Source: a virus
DNA: 64,000 nt
Strand: one strand, 5' to 3'
Virus record (IMG/VR): IMGVR_UViG_3300034092_004324
Location: 1 to 64,000 of that record
How positions within the stretch are numbered: the stretch's first letter is position 1; every line of letters begins with the position of its first letter. The position numbers were made by a program, and so were the translations under genes. Of this stretch, positions 10,002 through 18,961 are shown piece by piece. The notes under the pieces are model-generated. The model was given only the letters and a program-made list of their open reading frames with translations, was not told the origin of the DNA and did no database searches.

Positions 10002-10965
10002 AATTGTTTAATACTTTTTTATATTCAATATCTGTTAATAAAAATCTATTTTTTAATTCTTGTTTAAGAACTGCATAATTTATATGTTCTTTATTTTTTA
10101 TTATACTATCAATGTAATACTTTCTTACTGATTTAAACATTTTAATATCATTTTCCATATAAATATTTGAACCACTTCTACTTGTTTTATTAATTATTAT
10201 TTGTTTCATTTGTTGTCCTTCTACAGTTTCAGCTTGATTCAATATAAGCATATCAGTTTCAAGTAAATTCTTTAACTCACTAACAACAGATTTGAAATCT
10301 TTTTTATTAACTAATGGTCTTAATATTGACATTGATTTATTATAAAAACTTTGATTTGTAGTATAGAAATTTAATTGATAGTGAACAGATTTTTCTTTAA
10401 AAATATAATCAAGAATAGTTTTATGTCTAAATTCATTATCTTTATATTTAATTTGTGTATATAAATATTTATTTGCTTTTGGAGTAATATAAAATTCTAC
10501 TACTGGAAAATTAAAATGTGAAACTGCATTATAAGTTGAAAAAAACTTAATACTAAGTAAAAAATAAATTAATTTTTTACATTCGTCTATTTTTCTATTT
10601 ATTAAGTAATCAAAAAACTCAAGATGTGTTTCTTGATTACAAACACTTGATATTCTTAATAGTGAGTAAACCCATTTTAATAAATATTTATTTTGTTCTA
10701 AATTAAAAGTTTTGTCATGAATAAAAGTTAAACTATATTTATTTGTATCATATTCTTCAATTTCAAAAAAAGGTTCTAATGATTTAAATGATTTGATTAA
10801 ATTTACTATTTTTTCATTAAACCTATTTTGTCTACAATCAATTTTAATTATAAATTTTCTGTTATTAAAAGAAGTTATACTGGCAAAAAAAGAGTTTGAA
10901 CAATTTGGAGCAATGTTTTCAAATTCTGTTCTACCATTAAGGTCGCATTTATAAATAGAAACCAT
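9964..10965 (-). CDS. Hypothetical protein (333 aa)
   Basis: Unrecognised. A mixed alpha/beta protein rich in F, Y, N and K without obvious motifs. The C-terminal ~70 residues (KMFKSVRKYYIDSIIKNKEH, then LLTDIEYKKVLNNFE) look like a helical, possibly winged-helix, segment. It lies between the two predicted nucleotide hydrolases and overlaps the downstream gene by 38 nt. Confidence 0.75.
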   Translation of the reverse strand: MVSIYKCDLNGRTEFENIAPNCSNSFFASITSFNNRKFIIKIDCRQNRFNEKIVNLIKSFKSLEPFFEIEEYDTNKYSLTFIHDKTFNLEQNKYLLKWVYSLLRISSVCNQETHLEFFDYLINRKIDECKKLIYFLLSIKFFSTYNAVSHFNFPVVEFYITPKANKYLYTQIKYKDNEFRHKTILDYIFKEKSVHYQLNFYTTNQSFYNKSMSILRPLVNKKDFKSVVSELKNLLETDMLILNQAETVEGQQMKQIIINKTSRSGSNIYMENDIKMFKSVRKYYIDSIIKNKEHINYAVLKQELKNRFLLTDIEYKKVLNNFESNGRSNKVQQ

Positions 10966-10977
10966 TAAATTTAAAAA

Positions 10978-11301
10978 TTATCGATTATCTCCGTCACCTT
11001 TTATTGTATTGTTTTCTTTTCTTCTTATTAATTTCTCAATGTTGTTTTTAGCTATTTCATCTAAATTAAGATTTAATTCTTCAGCTAATCTGGCGACATA
11101 CCAAAGTACATCGCCAATTTCATGAGAAATATTTTCACGAAAAGTATCATCAAAAGGCTTATCACCTCTTAATACTTTTTTATATTTATTAGTTACTTCG
11201 CCAACTTCACCAGCTAATCCAAGTAAAGCATATGATAATGCATGTTCTTTTGGATAAACGGCAGTTTGCTGTGTCAAATCTTGGTATTCTTTAAAATTCA
11301 T
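10978..11301 (-). CDS. mazG: MazG-like nucleotide pyrophosphohydrolase
   Basis: 107 aa from ATG 11301 (MNFKEYQDLT); an in-frame ATG at 11337 would add a 12-residue lysine-rich extension overlapping the reductase gene and is less likely. Visible signature: ALLGLAGEVGEV (the E-x-x-E metal motif in helix 1) and HEIGDVLWYVARLAEEL (the ExxD motif), as in single-domain MazG enzymes that hydrolyse dNTPs to dNMP and pyrophosphate. The size is normal for the family. It is next to the ribonucleotide reductase. Confidence 0.9.
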   Translation of the reverse strand: MNFKEYQDLTQQTAVYPKEHALSYALLGLAGEVGEVTNKYKKVLRGDKPFDDTFRENISHEIGDVLWYVARLAEELNLNLDEIAKNNIEKLIRRKENNTIKGDGDNR

Positions 11302-11326
11302 ATTTTTGTTTTTTTTGGTTAATTGT

Positions 11327-13579
11327 TTATATTTCACATGAACCTCCAGCGCAAGCGGCTGAACCTAATGTATCGACATCTGTAAAGTGGACGGAGATAA
11401 CTTCTTTTGTCCAATCAATAGGTTTTAAAGTTCTTTTTATATCATGATATCTTTTATTCAAATGTACATCTTTTAAACAATATGTCATTTGTAATAAATC
11501 ATTTTTAAAATAATTTTTAGCAAATTTCTTTGCTCTACGAATCCAGTCTTTTTTCAATACTGTTGATGAATTTAAAGGTATAACTATTGATTCATTTAAT
11601 ACGTGGTCACAAGCATCCCATAAATCATCATTAAATGCATGTAACCCATCAACAATCAAACCTGAAGCAAAGATAGAACCAGCACCATATTTTTCAAGAA
11701 TTTCTTGAGCTGTAAATATTTCAACAAAAGGTGCTTGTTTATAATCTTTATCTCCATTGACAGACAATAGAGAAATACCTGCAAAATAATCTTTGTTTTC
11801 ATAAATATAATCTCTTGTTTCATCCCAATTTTCAACATTGATTGTATTTGAAACATTATGTCTAATATATGGTTTTACACATAATTCTACATTTGTTCCT
11901 GGTTCAACCCAATGTTTTTGAACTAATTTAACATATTCTAATTGTTTAATTCCAATTAAATCTTTTTTAGTAATTGAATTTTCTTTTGGTTCAATTGGAA
12001 AAGAAATTACATTGTCTGTTTTATTTGCAGACCAAACTGATTCCTCAACTGCATTTGGATTATACTTTTGAAATATTTGTCCATGTTCTTCAAGTTTATT
12101 TACTTGTACATTTCTAATGTATTTCTTTGAGTGTTCTCCATGTATTCCAGATGCAGTTTCTAAAAGTATTGAAGATGTACCTGCTGGTTTAACACAAGTC
12201 GTTCTTGCAGCAGGATTTATTTTTAAAAGTTTTGCTACTTCAACATTTACTTCTTTGATAATAGAAGCTCCTTTTTCTAAAACTTCAGGATTAAATAGTA
12301 TCTTTGGGTTGTTCATCCAACCAGTTAATGAACATCCTAAAAGAGCTTCTCTTTCAATAATTTGTTTACTTGCTTCAGTTAAATATGGAAAATTAGTATA
12401 TGTTGCTTGAATTGTTCCTAATATAGCAGAAGCTCTACATGCCTGATAAAACTTCTCAGGTGTATTACAAGCTCCTCCATTAATTTCTGTTAAGTTACAA
12501 CATTCCCATCCTGATATACCATCTTCAGTTTTTGGATACATACCTATTTCAACACAAGGGTTGTATAGAATATCTTCATCATCAGACCATATAAATCCAG
12601 GTTCTCCCCATTGTTTAACGGATTCAAATATTTTATCAAATTGTTCTTTACTGGTTTTATTTCTAACTAATAAAACAGAGTTATTACTACGTGCTCTTTG
12701 TGGATTATTAATATACCAATTGCCAGTTTTAGCATTTAGCATTTCCTCGTCATCAGGACTAAATAAACAAATAGTAGCTGAACGTCTAACACCACCAGAT
12801 AGTACTGCATCACTTAAATGCATTACAATATCATAAGCTACAATTGATTTAATTTTATTTTCTCCTTGTTGGTTATTAACTTGACTTTCTAATAGATTAC
12901 TAATTTTAAGCAAGGAGTTTCTCAAACCATCTGGACCTGGTGCTTTAAAACCACCAGTGATGAATGCACCTTTAGGTCTAATTTGAGATAAATCAAAATC
13001 AACTCTATATCCTTGATATTCTGGAAAAGGAGTTTCAAAGTTTTTATTTACAAATGAACTTATTAACACACCTGCAGCATTTGACCATCCTTCAATACTA
13101 TCAGGTACAACAAATACTTTAACACCTTTATTTCTTTGAGTTATTGGTGGTAATTTATTTATATGTTGACGTTGAACTGAAAAGCCAACACCAGCGCCAC
13201 TTAACAACCAATAGAATGCTTCATTAAAAAATGATATTCTATCTGCATAACTTACAGTACAATTATACATTCGAGCATTATGCTTGAATATAGGCTCAAT
13301 AGCCCATTGTAATGCTCGTTGTGAACCAAGAACTAATTTACTTCTATAAGACTCTCCTACCTCATCTAATAAACTCCACATCTTATTTAATGCTTGGTTC
13401 TTCAAATCAAATGGTGCGTCTTTATATTTCTCAGAAATAATTGTGTTAATCTGTTGTTCATGTAAACTCATTACACGAGATACAGCTTCATCCCATGTTT
13501 CGTTTCTTTTCAAATCTGGTATATACTTTGCATATCCACTTTGAAATTTATAATCAGCTAATATTTTACTTAATCCCAT
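11327..13579 (-). CDS. nrdJ: Class II (adenosylcobalamin) ribonucleoside-triphosphate reductase
   Basis: 750 aa, close to the ~739 aa of monomeric RTPR of Lactobacillus type. Makes dNTPs from NTPs with coenzyme B12. Visible: MYNCTVSY with the redox cysteine at 107, a finger region SGAGVGFSVQR, NPCVEIGMYP, WECCNLTEINGGAC (thiyl cysteine loop with the second redox cysteine), CVKPAGTSS (phosphate/radical loop) and the C-terminal swinging CAGGSCEI. All key cysteines are present. Needing no oxygen-generated radical but B12, it depends on cobalamin in the host. It overlaps the downstream start region by 11 nt and the upstream gene by 10 nt. Confidence 0.95.
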   Translation of the reverse strand: MGLSKILADYKFQSGYAKYIPDLKRNETWDEAVSRVMSLHEQQINTIISEKYKDAPFDLKNQALNKMWSLLDEVGESYRSKLVLGSQRALQWAIEPIFKHNARMYNCTVSYADRISFFNEAFYWLLSGAGVGFSVQRQHINKLPPITQRNKGVKVFVVPDSIEGWSNAAGVLISSFVNKNFETPFPEYQGYRVDFDLSQIRPKGAFITGGFKAPGPDGLRNSLLKISNLLESQVNNQQGENKIKSIVAYDIVMHLSDAVLSGGVRRSATICLFSPDDEEMLNAKTGNWYINNPQRARSNNSVLLVRNKTSKEQFDKIFESVKQWGEPGFIWSDDEDILYNPCVEIGMYPKTEDGISGWECCNLTEINGGACNTPEKFYQACRASAILGTIQATYTNFPYLTEASKQIIEREALLGCSLTGWMNNPKILFNPEVLEKGASIIKEVNVEVAKLLKINPAARTTCVKPAGTSSILLETASGIHGEHSKKYIRNVQVNKLEEHGQIFQKYNPNAVEESVWSANKTDNVISFPIEPKENSITKKDLIGIKQLEYVKLVQKHWVEPGTNVELCVKPYIRHNVSNTINVENWDETRDYIYENKDYFAGISLLSVNGDKDYKQAPFVEIFTAQEILEKYGAGSIFASGLIVDGLHAFNDDLWDACDHVLNESIVIPLNSSTVLKKDWIRRAKKFAKNYFKNDLLQMTYCLKDVHLNKRYHDIKRTLKPIDWTKEVISVHFTDVDTLGSAACAGGSCEI

Positions 13580-14151
13580 ATCTGTTTTTCTTTTTTAGTT
13601 ACATTTTTAATCATTTTACTTGCATCAAATATCTCTATTTGATAATCTAATAAAGAACCAAGTTCTTGTTCTCTTGGTATCTTAACTTTTAATCTATCTT
13701 CAAGTTCTAAAAATCCTTCTTCAATCTTATATAAGACTTGTGCTATTTTGGAAGTAGTATTTTGTTTATGAAATCTTAATATTTTTTCTTTATATGTTTC
13801 ATTTAATTTTGAAAATTTACTTTTTTTAAACATTTCATATGAATGTCGATGAATATCTGGAACGTTAAATACATACATTCTATATTTTTCATCAATATCA
13901 TAACATAAAGAAAAATCATTTAGATTCATTATCCAATTATGTAGAGTATCATACCAGGGCTTATTTAACTTCTCAGTAAATAAGAATATATGATTATCTA
14001 AATGTGGTTGTTTTTTATCTCCAATAAACACATCAATTAATATACTATCTCTGCTATTACCTAATAATTCTTGTTTATCTATAATCATCGGTAATAAATA
14101 TGTATATGATCTATTTAATGTATAATCTTGCTTTTTTAATTTGTAATACAT
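13570..14151 (-). CDS. Hypothetical protein (193 aa)
   Basis: Not recognised. Soluble; N-terminal beta-rich half (DSILIDVFIGDKKQPHLDNH), then a helical half with KVKIPREQELGSLLDYQ. Located between the reductase and the flap nuclease in the replication operon, so likely a replication or host-takeover accessory protein (inference from position only). Confidence 0.75.
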   Translation of the reverse strand: MYYKLKKQDYTLNRSYTYLLPMIIDKQELLGNSRDSILIDVFIGDKKQPHLDNHIFLFTEKLNKPWYDTLHNWIMNLNDFSLCYDIDEKYRMYVFNVPDIHRHSYEMFKKSKFSKLNETYKEKILRFHKQNTTSKIAQVLYKIEEGFLELEDRLKVKIPREQELGSLLDYQIEIFDASKMIKNVTKKEKQIWD

Positions 14152-14165
14152 TGCTTTTATTTTGG

Positions 14166-14915
14166 TTATAACTCTAACTCTCTGATATCTTCATCTCTTA
14201 AATTAAACTCAGGTAGTTCTAAAGTTGCACCAGTAACATTCAATATATCATTTTCTTCTTTTAATAAATATACTAATCGAAAGTTGAGATAAAACTTAAT
14301 GATACCTTCGTTTAATCCAAAGTATTCAATAAACTTATTTAATACTGTCGTCCTTAATTCTTCTATCGTCGTTTTATCCTTAAACCATTTTTCTACTGTC
14401 TTTTCACCAACACCATAAATTCCTTGAATTTTATCAGTAGCATCACCACAAGCAGTTTGAGTAAACAAAAATCTATTTGCTTCATCTTGAGTGTTTTCAA
14501 CAAATTTACATTTTAAATAATCATAATGTTTACCGACATTTTGTTTTAACACATCTTTATCTGTACTTGCTATAATAACTTCTTCATTAAAGAACTTATT
14601 TCTATTATGATAGAAGTAACTTACAATATCATCTGCTTCAAATTTTGAATGCCAATATGAATTGTAATTTTGTTTTAAATACTCCCTTAATGCATAATAT
14701 ATAGGTGGTTTTGACTTAGTTCTATTGTTTTTGTAATTTGGAAAAATATCATATCTGAAATTTTTACCTTCTGTAAAAACTAATAAAAATCTATCAGCAT
14801 TACAAACTGTAACTATCTCATTTATGTGACTTTTCATTTTTTGCAAAGCTCCCTCATATGTATCACTTTTCATGTGTATATAAGGTAAACTATCTGCATC
14901 AATTAATACTATCAT
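14166..14915 (-). CDS. 5'-3' exonuclease / flap endonuclease (PIN/FEN fold)
   Basis: 249 aa. Removes 5' flaps or RNA primers at the lagging strand. Acidic metal ligands appear in the expected order: MIVLIDADSLPY (D6, D8), FEADDIVSYF (E and two D), IASTDKDVLKQ, and CGDATDKIQGIYGVGEKTV, which also contains the helix-hairpin-helix-like GVGEKT. Size resembles T5/T4-type phage exonucleases. The C-terminus overlaps no gene; the start overlaps the upstream gene by 17 nt. Confidence 0.9.
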   Translation of the reverse strand: MIVLIDADSLPYIHMKSDTYEGALQKMKSHINEIVTVCNADRFLLVFTEGKNFRYDIFPNYKNNRTKSKPPIYYALREYLKQNYNSYWHSKFEADDIVSYFYHNRNKFFNEEVIIASTDKDVLKQNVGKHYDYLKCKFVENTQDEANRFLFTQTACGDATDKIQGIYGVGEKTVEKWFKDKTTIEELRTTVLNKFIEYFGLNEGIIKFYLNFRLVYLLKEENDILNVTGATLELPEFNLRDEDIRELEL

Positions 14916-15360
14916 CTTTTCTAACTTTTAATGATTTCATATCTCTTTCTAATTTAAGTTCTCTGTCTGTTAAATAATGTTTAATTAAGTCATAAAATAA
15001 TTCTTTTTTAACTGTTACAAATTCTCCTTGATTAATGAATTTAGTGTTTACTTTTTTAGTTTTCTTAGTTATAATTGCTAAATGCTCTGGATATCCATCT
15101 GTATTTAACCTATCAAAATCATCAAATATATCTTCATATTTAATATTCGTTGTTGTAGTTTTACATTGAAATCCAATTAAAGCATCATAATTATTTGATC
15201 GTACAGTTTTATCTTTTACATCAAAAATTATATCTACTTTTTTATTATCTAAATCTCTTGATGCTAATCTTGTTGTAATTGTTTTTATTCCTGTACGGCT
15301 TTCAATTTCATTTCTGATTGTTCTTTCGTAGTTGTGTCCTGCTGTTCTGTTATTTCGCAT
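14899..15360 (-). CDS. PD-(D/E)XK endonuclease, resolvase-like
   Basis: 153 aa. RTAGHNYERTIRNEIE (basic N-terminal helix with the conserved E), then KVDIIFDVKD and ALIGFQCKTTT give the E...D...(Q)xK spacing of small PD-(D/E)XK nucleases such as Holliday-junction resolvases. The usual E of ExK is Q here. It would cut branched replication or recombination DNA. Its first 76 nt overlap the end of the upstream gene. Confidence 0.7.
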   Translation of the reverse strand: MRNNRTAGHNYERTIRNEIESRTGIKTITTRLASRDLDNKKVDIIFDVKDKTVRSNNYDALIGFQCKTTTTNIKYEDIFDDFDRLNTDGYPEHLAIITKKTKKVNTKFINQGEFVTVKKELFYDLIKHYLTDRELKLERDMKSLKVRKDDSIN

Positions 15361-16250
15361 ATATAAGTATTTAATTTTTCTTTTGAAGTACCTTCTAATA
15401 AATTTAAAAAAGTTGCTACTCCATAATTATTGTGAATATCTGATGGACTATATCTTTTTTCACTATCATATTCTTTTTTATAAAGTTTTTTTTGCTTAAT
15501 TATTTTATTATCAAGTAACAAACTTAAAGTAGTAAATAGTGTATATTTTAATTTCATTTCAGGTGGATTATGTGTTTCATAAGTAGTATTTATTAATCTA
15601 TATCCTCTGAATTTATCATGTAACCATGCAAGTCTACTTGAATAATCTGAAGTTTTAGTTGGAGATAATACTGTAAATAAATTTATAATTTCATCATAAT
15701 CATGCTGATAGAATGCATTTTTTATTTTTTCATAAACATCACTTAATTTTAAAGAATTAGTTGGCATTTTATAATTTGTTAATTCTATACACAACCTAAT
15801 CATATTATTTAAACCTGATATTAAATAAGGTTCTTCATACCAGAATTTATTAAAACTGCATTCTAATTTTGAATCATCAGTTATTCTAAATTCACTTCTT
15901 TGTATTTTTAATTTATCTTCTAAGCTGTGTACAAACTCAATAATTTTTTTTGAAATGTTATTTGGTAATTTATTTGAACCATTATAATATAATAATACCA
16001 CAATATCTTTGTCAGTTTTTAAACTATAATTTGAGTCACTTGTATTAAGTCCATGAATTGATATAGATTTTTTATTATACTCTGTAAGTAATAAATCATT
16101 TATATAATCTTTACATGTCATTTTTAATTCAAGACAAGATAAATCTTTTTTATTTGCAATTTGATAAGCTAAATCTGCTTGATTATTCATTTGATTTAAG
16201 GACTGTTTTGTAGCTGATGTATTATCTGTATAGATTATTTTTTCCACCAT
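15285..16250 (-). CDS. Hypothetical protein (321 aa)
   Basis: Unrecognised. Polar, N/K/S-rich N-terminus, a central FWYEEPYLISGLNNMIRLC segment and an E/K/T-rich C-terminal tail encoded in the overlap with the nuclease gene. No membrane segment. Placed between the nuclease and UNG genes in the replication operon. Confidence 0.75.
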   Translation of the reverse strand: MVEKIIYTDNTSATKQSLNQMNNQADLAYQIANKKDLSCLELKMTCKDYINDLLLTEYNKKSISIHGLNTSDSNYSLKTDKDIVVLLYYNGSNKLPNNISKKIIEFVHSLEDKLKIQRSEFRITDDSKLECSFNKFWYEEPYLISGLNNMIRLCIELTNYKMPTNSLKLSDVYEKIKNAFYQHDYDEIINLFTVLSPTKTSDYSSRLAWLHDKFRGYRLINTTYETHNPPEMKLKYTLFTTLSLLLDNKIIKQKKLYKKEYDSEKRYSPSDIHNNYGVATFLNLLEGTSKEKLNTYICEITEQQDTTTKEQSEMKLKAVQE

Positions 16251-16984
16251 GATATAGGTATTTTTTGTTGGGTTATCAATATTTCGTTAATTAACTTAAA
16301 ATGATTACATCCAAAGAATCCTCGATGAGCACTTAAAGGTGATGGATGTGGAGAAGTTAATATATGATTTCTATCTTTATCAATAAATTCTATATATTTT
16401 AAAGCATTGCTGCCCCATAAAACATATATTACATTTTCTTTTTTTCTAAGTTCTTCAAATACTACTTTTGTAAAATTTTCCCAATATTTCACATGAGAAT
16501 TTGGCTTATTATCAACAACAGTTAATGCTGTATTTAATAATAGTACACCTTGATATGCCCAACTTTTCAAAGTGTAATCAAAATCCAATATCAAAGTATC
16601 ATGTTCATTTTGCAACTCCTTAACGATATTTTTTAAAGAAGCTGGTACAGCGAATGTATCTTCTGGAATTCCAAAAGCTAATCCAGTTGCAAAAGGTTTT
16701 ACTACATTAAGTTTACCAACTGGAACATATGATGTATAATATGGATCTTGTCCTAATATAACTACATTTGTAAAATCATATGGTGTTAATTTAAAAGCTT
16801 CAAATGTGTTTTGCCAATAGGGAAATACCTTATATCTCTTTTTATCTTCTAAAATCTCTTTAAAGTTATTTGTCATTTCTTTTGAACTCAAATATGGACC
16901 AAGTTTATTTAACCAAGATTCATGCATCATTGGTTTAAACTTTTCATTAATATTTGAGTTTTCAAACAGGTTGAGCTGAGTCAT
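16235..16984 (-). CDS. ung: Uracil-DNA glycosylase, family 1
   Basis: 249 aa. Removes uracil from DNA. Motif 1 VVILGQDPYYT carries the catalytic Asp; GLAFGIPEDTFAVPASLKNI, VLLLNTALTVVDNKPNSHVK, and the motif 2 loop TSPHPSPLSAHRGFFGC with the catalytic His are all as in bacterial UNG. Family-normal length. Sits beside the primase; several crAss-like phages carry a UNG next to replication genes. Confidence 0.96.
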   Translation of the reverse strand: MTQLNLFENSNINEKFKPMMHESWLNKLGPYLSSKEMTNNFKEILEDKKRYKVFPYWQNTFEAFKLTPYDFTNVVILGQDPYYTSYVPVGKLNVVKPFATGLAFGIPEDTFAVPASLKNIVKELQNEHDTLILDFDYTLKSWAYQGVLLLNTALTVVDNKPNSHVKYWENFTKVVFEELRKKENVIYVLWGSNALKYIEFIDKDRNHILTSPHPSPLSAHRGFFGCNHFKLINEILITQQKIPISWWKK

Positions 16985-18053
16985 TTTTTTTTAAAATTTC
17001 ATTTATATAATTATAAGTTTTTTCTCTTCCATGTTCCAAAACATATCCTTTTAAATCTTTTTCTTTTTCTGGAAATAATAAGTAATTTAAATTCATATGA
17101 TCGTCGTATTGTTCAATAATTCTTGACATTGATTTATATCCTGTTGGATCTGGATCATAATTTAAAAATACATCTTTATCTTTTAGAAATTTAAAAATCT
17201 TTTCTGGAAATTTAGTTACATGTTCAGATGCTGGTGATAAAGCTCTAAAACCAAATGAACCCCATATTTCAGCATCAATTGGTGATTTAGTTATAATTAC
17301 AGGATTTGTGCTTTTTGAAAAATTATCATACCACATATCAAATGTTACATTTTTTCTATGTTTAATTATCTTTCCATTTTTATCCAAAGTTTTATTGAAT
17401 GGTAAATATATATGAAAATGTTCAGGTGAATATTGAAATACAAAAACAGGATTTGTTCCATCAACTGAACGCAACTGTTTTGTGAATTTTTTTTCATTAT
17501 TTTCATCGTAATACTCAAATGTAACATTATAAGCAGTTTTTACAGCATTTTTAATTTTTCTATAATAAGCATCTCCAAGTAACTTTATTAAATAAAGTTC
17601 TTCAGTAGTATTATGTAATAATCTACAAGTAGGAATTATTTTTAATTTAAACTTCTTATTTGATATTGAAGGTTTATCTTCTTTATCTTCATTTATACTT
17701 TTAATTAATTTTAAATTAGTAGTATTGATTTGAAAAGATCTTTCAATGTATTTTAATACTTCAAAAAATGTATAAACTCTATCGTGCTTATGTTCATAAT
17801 AATTCTTTGCCATTTGGAAACAATCACCAGAATATTTATCATCAGCAAAATCTTTAAAAATTAATACATTATCATTGTTATAATAAAATTTACATCCTGG
17901 ATTTCTATCAATTCCTACTTTCCTATAAGGATTTACATATTGCTTTGATATTTCAATTACTTTTGGAAAGTATCTTTGCATTATTTCTTCTTGCTTAACT
18001 TTTTTAAGCAAAGAATCTTTTAATGAAACTTCCGCTTTGTTATTTATCACCAT
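16962..18053 (-). CDS. DnaG-type DNA primase
   Basis: 363 aa. The N-terminal third carries PGCKFYYNNDNVLIFKDFAD, resembling the degenerate zinc-binding region of phage primases. A TOPRIM-like core follows: VIITKSPIDAEIWGSFGFRA (conserved acidic residue), then FLNYDPDPTGYKSM (DxD). Makes RNA primers for lagging-strand synthesis together with the DnaB-like helicase encoded at 19693-20802. It overlaps ung by 23 nt. Confidence 0.85.
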   Translation of the reverse strand: MVINNKAEVSLKDSLLKKVKQEEIMQRYFPKVIEISKQYVNPYRKVGIDRNPGCKFYYNNDNVLIFKDFADDKYSGDCFQMAKNYYEHKHDRVYTFFEVLKYIERSFQINTTNLKLIKSINEDKEDKPSISNKKFKLKIIPTCRLLHNTTEELYLIKLLGDAYYRKIKNAVKTAYNVTFEYYDENNEKKFTKQLRSVDGTNPVFVFQYSPEHFHIYLPFNKTLDKNGKIIKHRKNVTFDMWYDNFSKSTNPVIITKSPIDAEIWGSFGFRALSPASEHVTKFPEKIFKFLKDKDVFLNYDPDPTGYKSMSRIIEQYDDHMNLNYLLFPEKEKDLKGYVLEHGREKTYNYINEILKKNDSAQPV

Positions 18054-18072
18054 GTTATTGTTTGTTTTTTTG

Positions 18073-18131
18073 TTTCTGGCTTTGGAGTCGAACCAAAGAC
18101 CTCAATGCATACTACCTTTATACGACCAGAA
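18073..18131 (-). ncRNA. tRNA-like RNA without an anticodon arm
   Basis: Minus strand: acceptor TTCTGGT pairs with GCCAGAA (7 pairs, one G-U), discriminator A, no encoded CCA. T arm TTTGG-TTCGACT-CCAAA is perfect and has the canonical T loop. A D-like arm includes AAGGTAG. Between it and the T arm there are only about 10 nt (CATTGAGGTC) where a tRNA has 23, so there is no anticodon arm. It fills the gap between the SSB and primase genes. Compare three similar elements at 50.3-52.5 kb. Confidence 0.7.
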
Positions 18132-18140
18132 GCCGTTAAA

Positions 18141-18947
18141 TTAGATGCTCAAATCATCCTCAGTCAAATCATTTAAAACATCATCTAAATTAGACGCTTT
18201 AAATTCTTTTGACATGGAAGGTTTTCCACTTGCATATTCTTCTAAATTAATAGTATAGTAATCTACTTTAAATTCTGTATATGGTTGTGAAAGGAACCTT
18301 TCGATAATTTTAGTACCGTTTGATTCTTCTCTTAGAAACTTATGCTTGTAAACTTCTTGATACTCTTTACCATTTACAACTTTAACACCAAGTAAAACTT
18401 TAATTCCTCTTTTAAAATGATCATTAATAGAAACAAGTTCGGAAACGTTTCCATTTATAATTGCATTAATATCAGAAAATTCAAAGTCTAAATCTTCAGC
18501 ATTTAAATCAGCATTCACTAAGTTACTAACAAAGTTATATAAAATATCTTCACCTTCTTTACAATATCTAACATTGTCGGTGCTGAACCATTTCATTTTT
18601 TCATTTTGCTTAACAGCATCAATGCTTTCAGCAATAGTAGTTTGCAGCTTATTGTTAATCAATAGTTTCTTACCATTTTTGTAAGTTATTTCTTGATTAG
18701 ACATAAAAACTGAAAACTTAGTTAAAATGTTCAGATCTTCATTTCTCAACCAGAAATCAATCCTTGTTGTTGGATTACCATCTCTATTTGTTTGTGAATA
18801 TGATACTTCTTTAACTTCATCGTTGTTTAATAGTTGTCTTAATTCTTGTGTAGTTGGATTGATTGCTACTACTTTAACTGGTGCTAAACCTGTATATAAT
18901 TTTTTGTTCGTAATAGTTGCTTGTTTCGTGTTTAAAATATTGCTCAT
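18141..18947 (-). CDS. Putative single-stranded DNA-binding protein
   Basis: 268 aa, soluble, beta-rich, with an acidic C-terminal tail (DDVLNDLTEDDLSI) of the kind SSBs use to bind partner proteins. It is directly downstream of the Sak4-like ATPase gene, a frequent SSB-Sak4 pairing in phages. No sequence motif is decisive, so the call rests on tail, context and crAss-like gene order. Confidence 0.6.
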   Translation of the reverse strand: MSNILNTKQATITNKKLYTGLAPVKVVAINPTTQELRQLLNNDEVKEVSYSQTNRDGNPTTRIDFWLRNEDLNILTKFSVFMSNQEITYKNGKKLLINNKLQTTIAESIDAVKQNEKMKWFSTDNVRYCKEGEDILYNFVSNLVNADLNAEDLDFEFSDINAIINGNVSELVSINDHFKRGIKVLLGVKVVNGKEYQEVYKHKFLREESNGTKIIERFLSQPYTEFKVDYYTINLEEYASGKPSMSKEFKASNLDDVLNDLTEDDLSI

Positions 18948-18961
18948 GTTTCTTTTGTTGT

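Noticed and set aside
11656-12836. Open frames inside the ribonucleotide reductase gene on both strands
   Set aside because: Shadows of a well-conserved gene with all active-site motifs.
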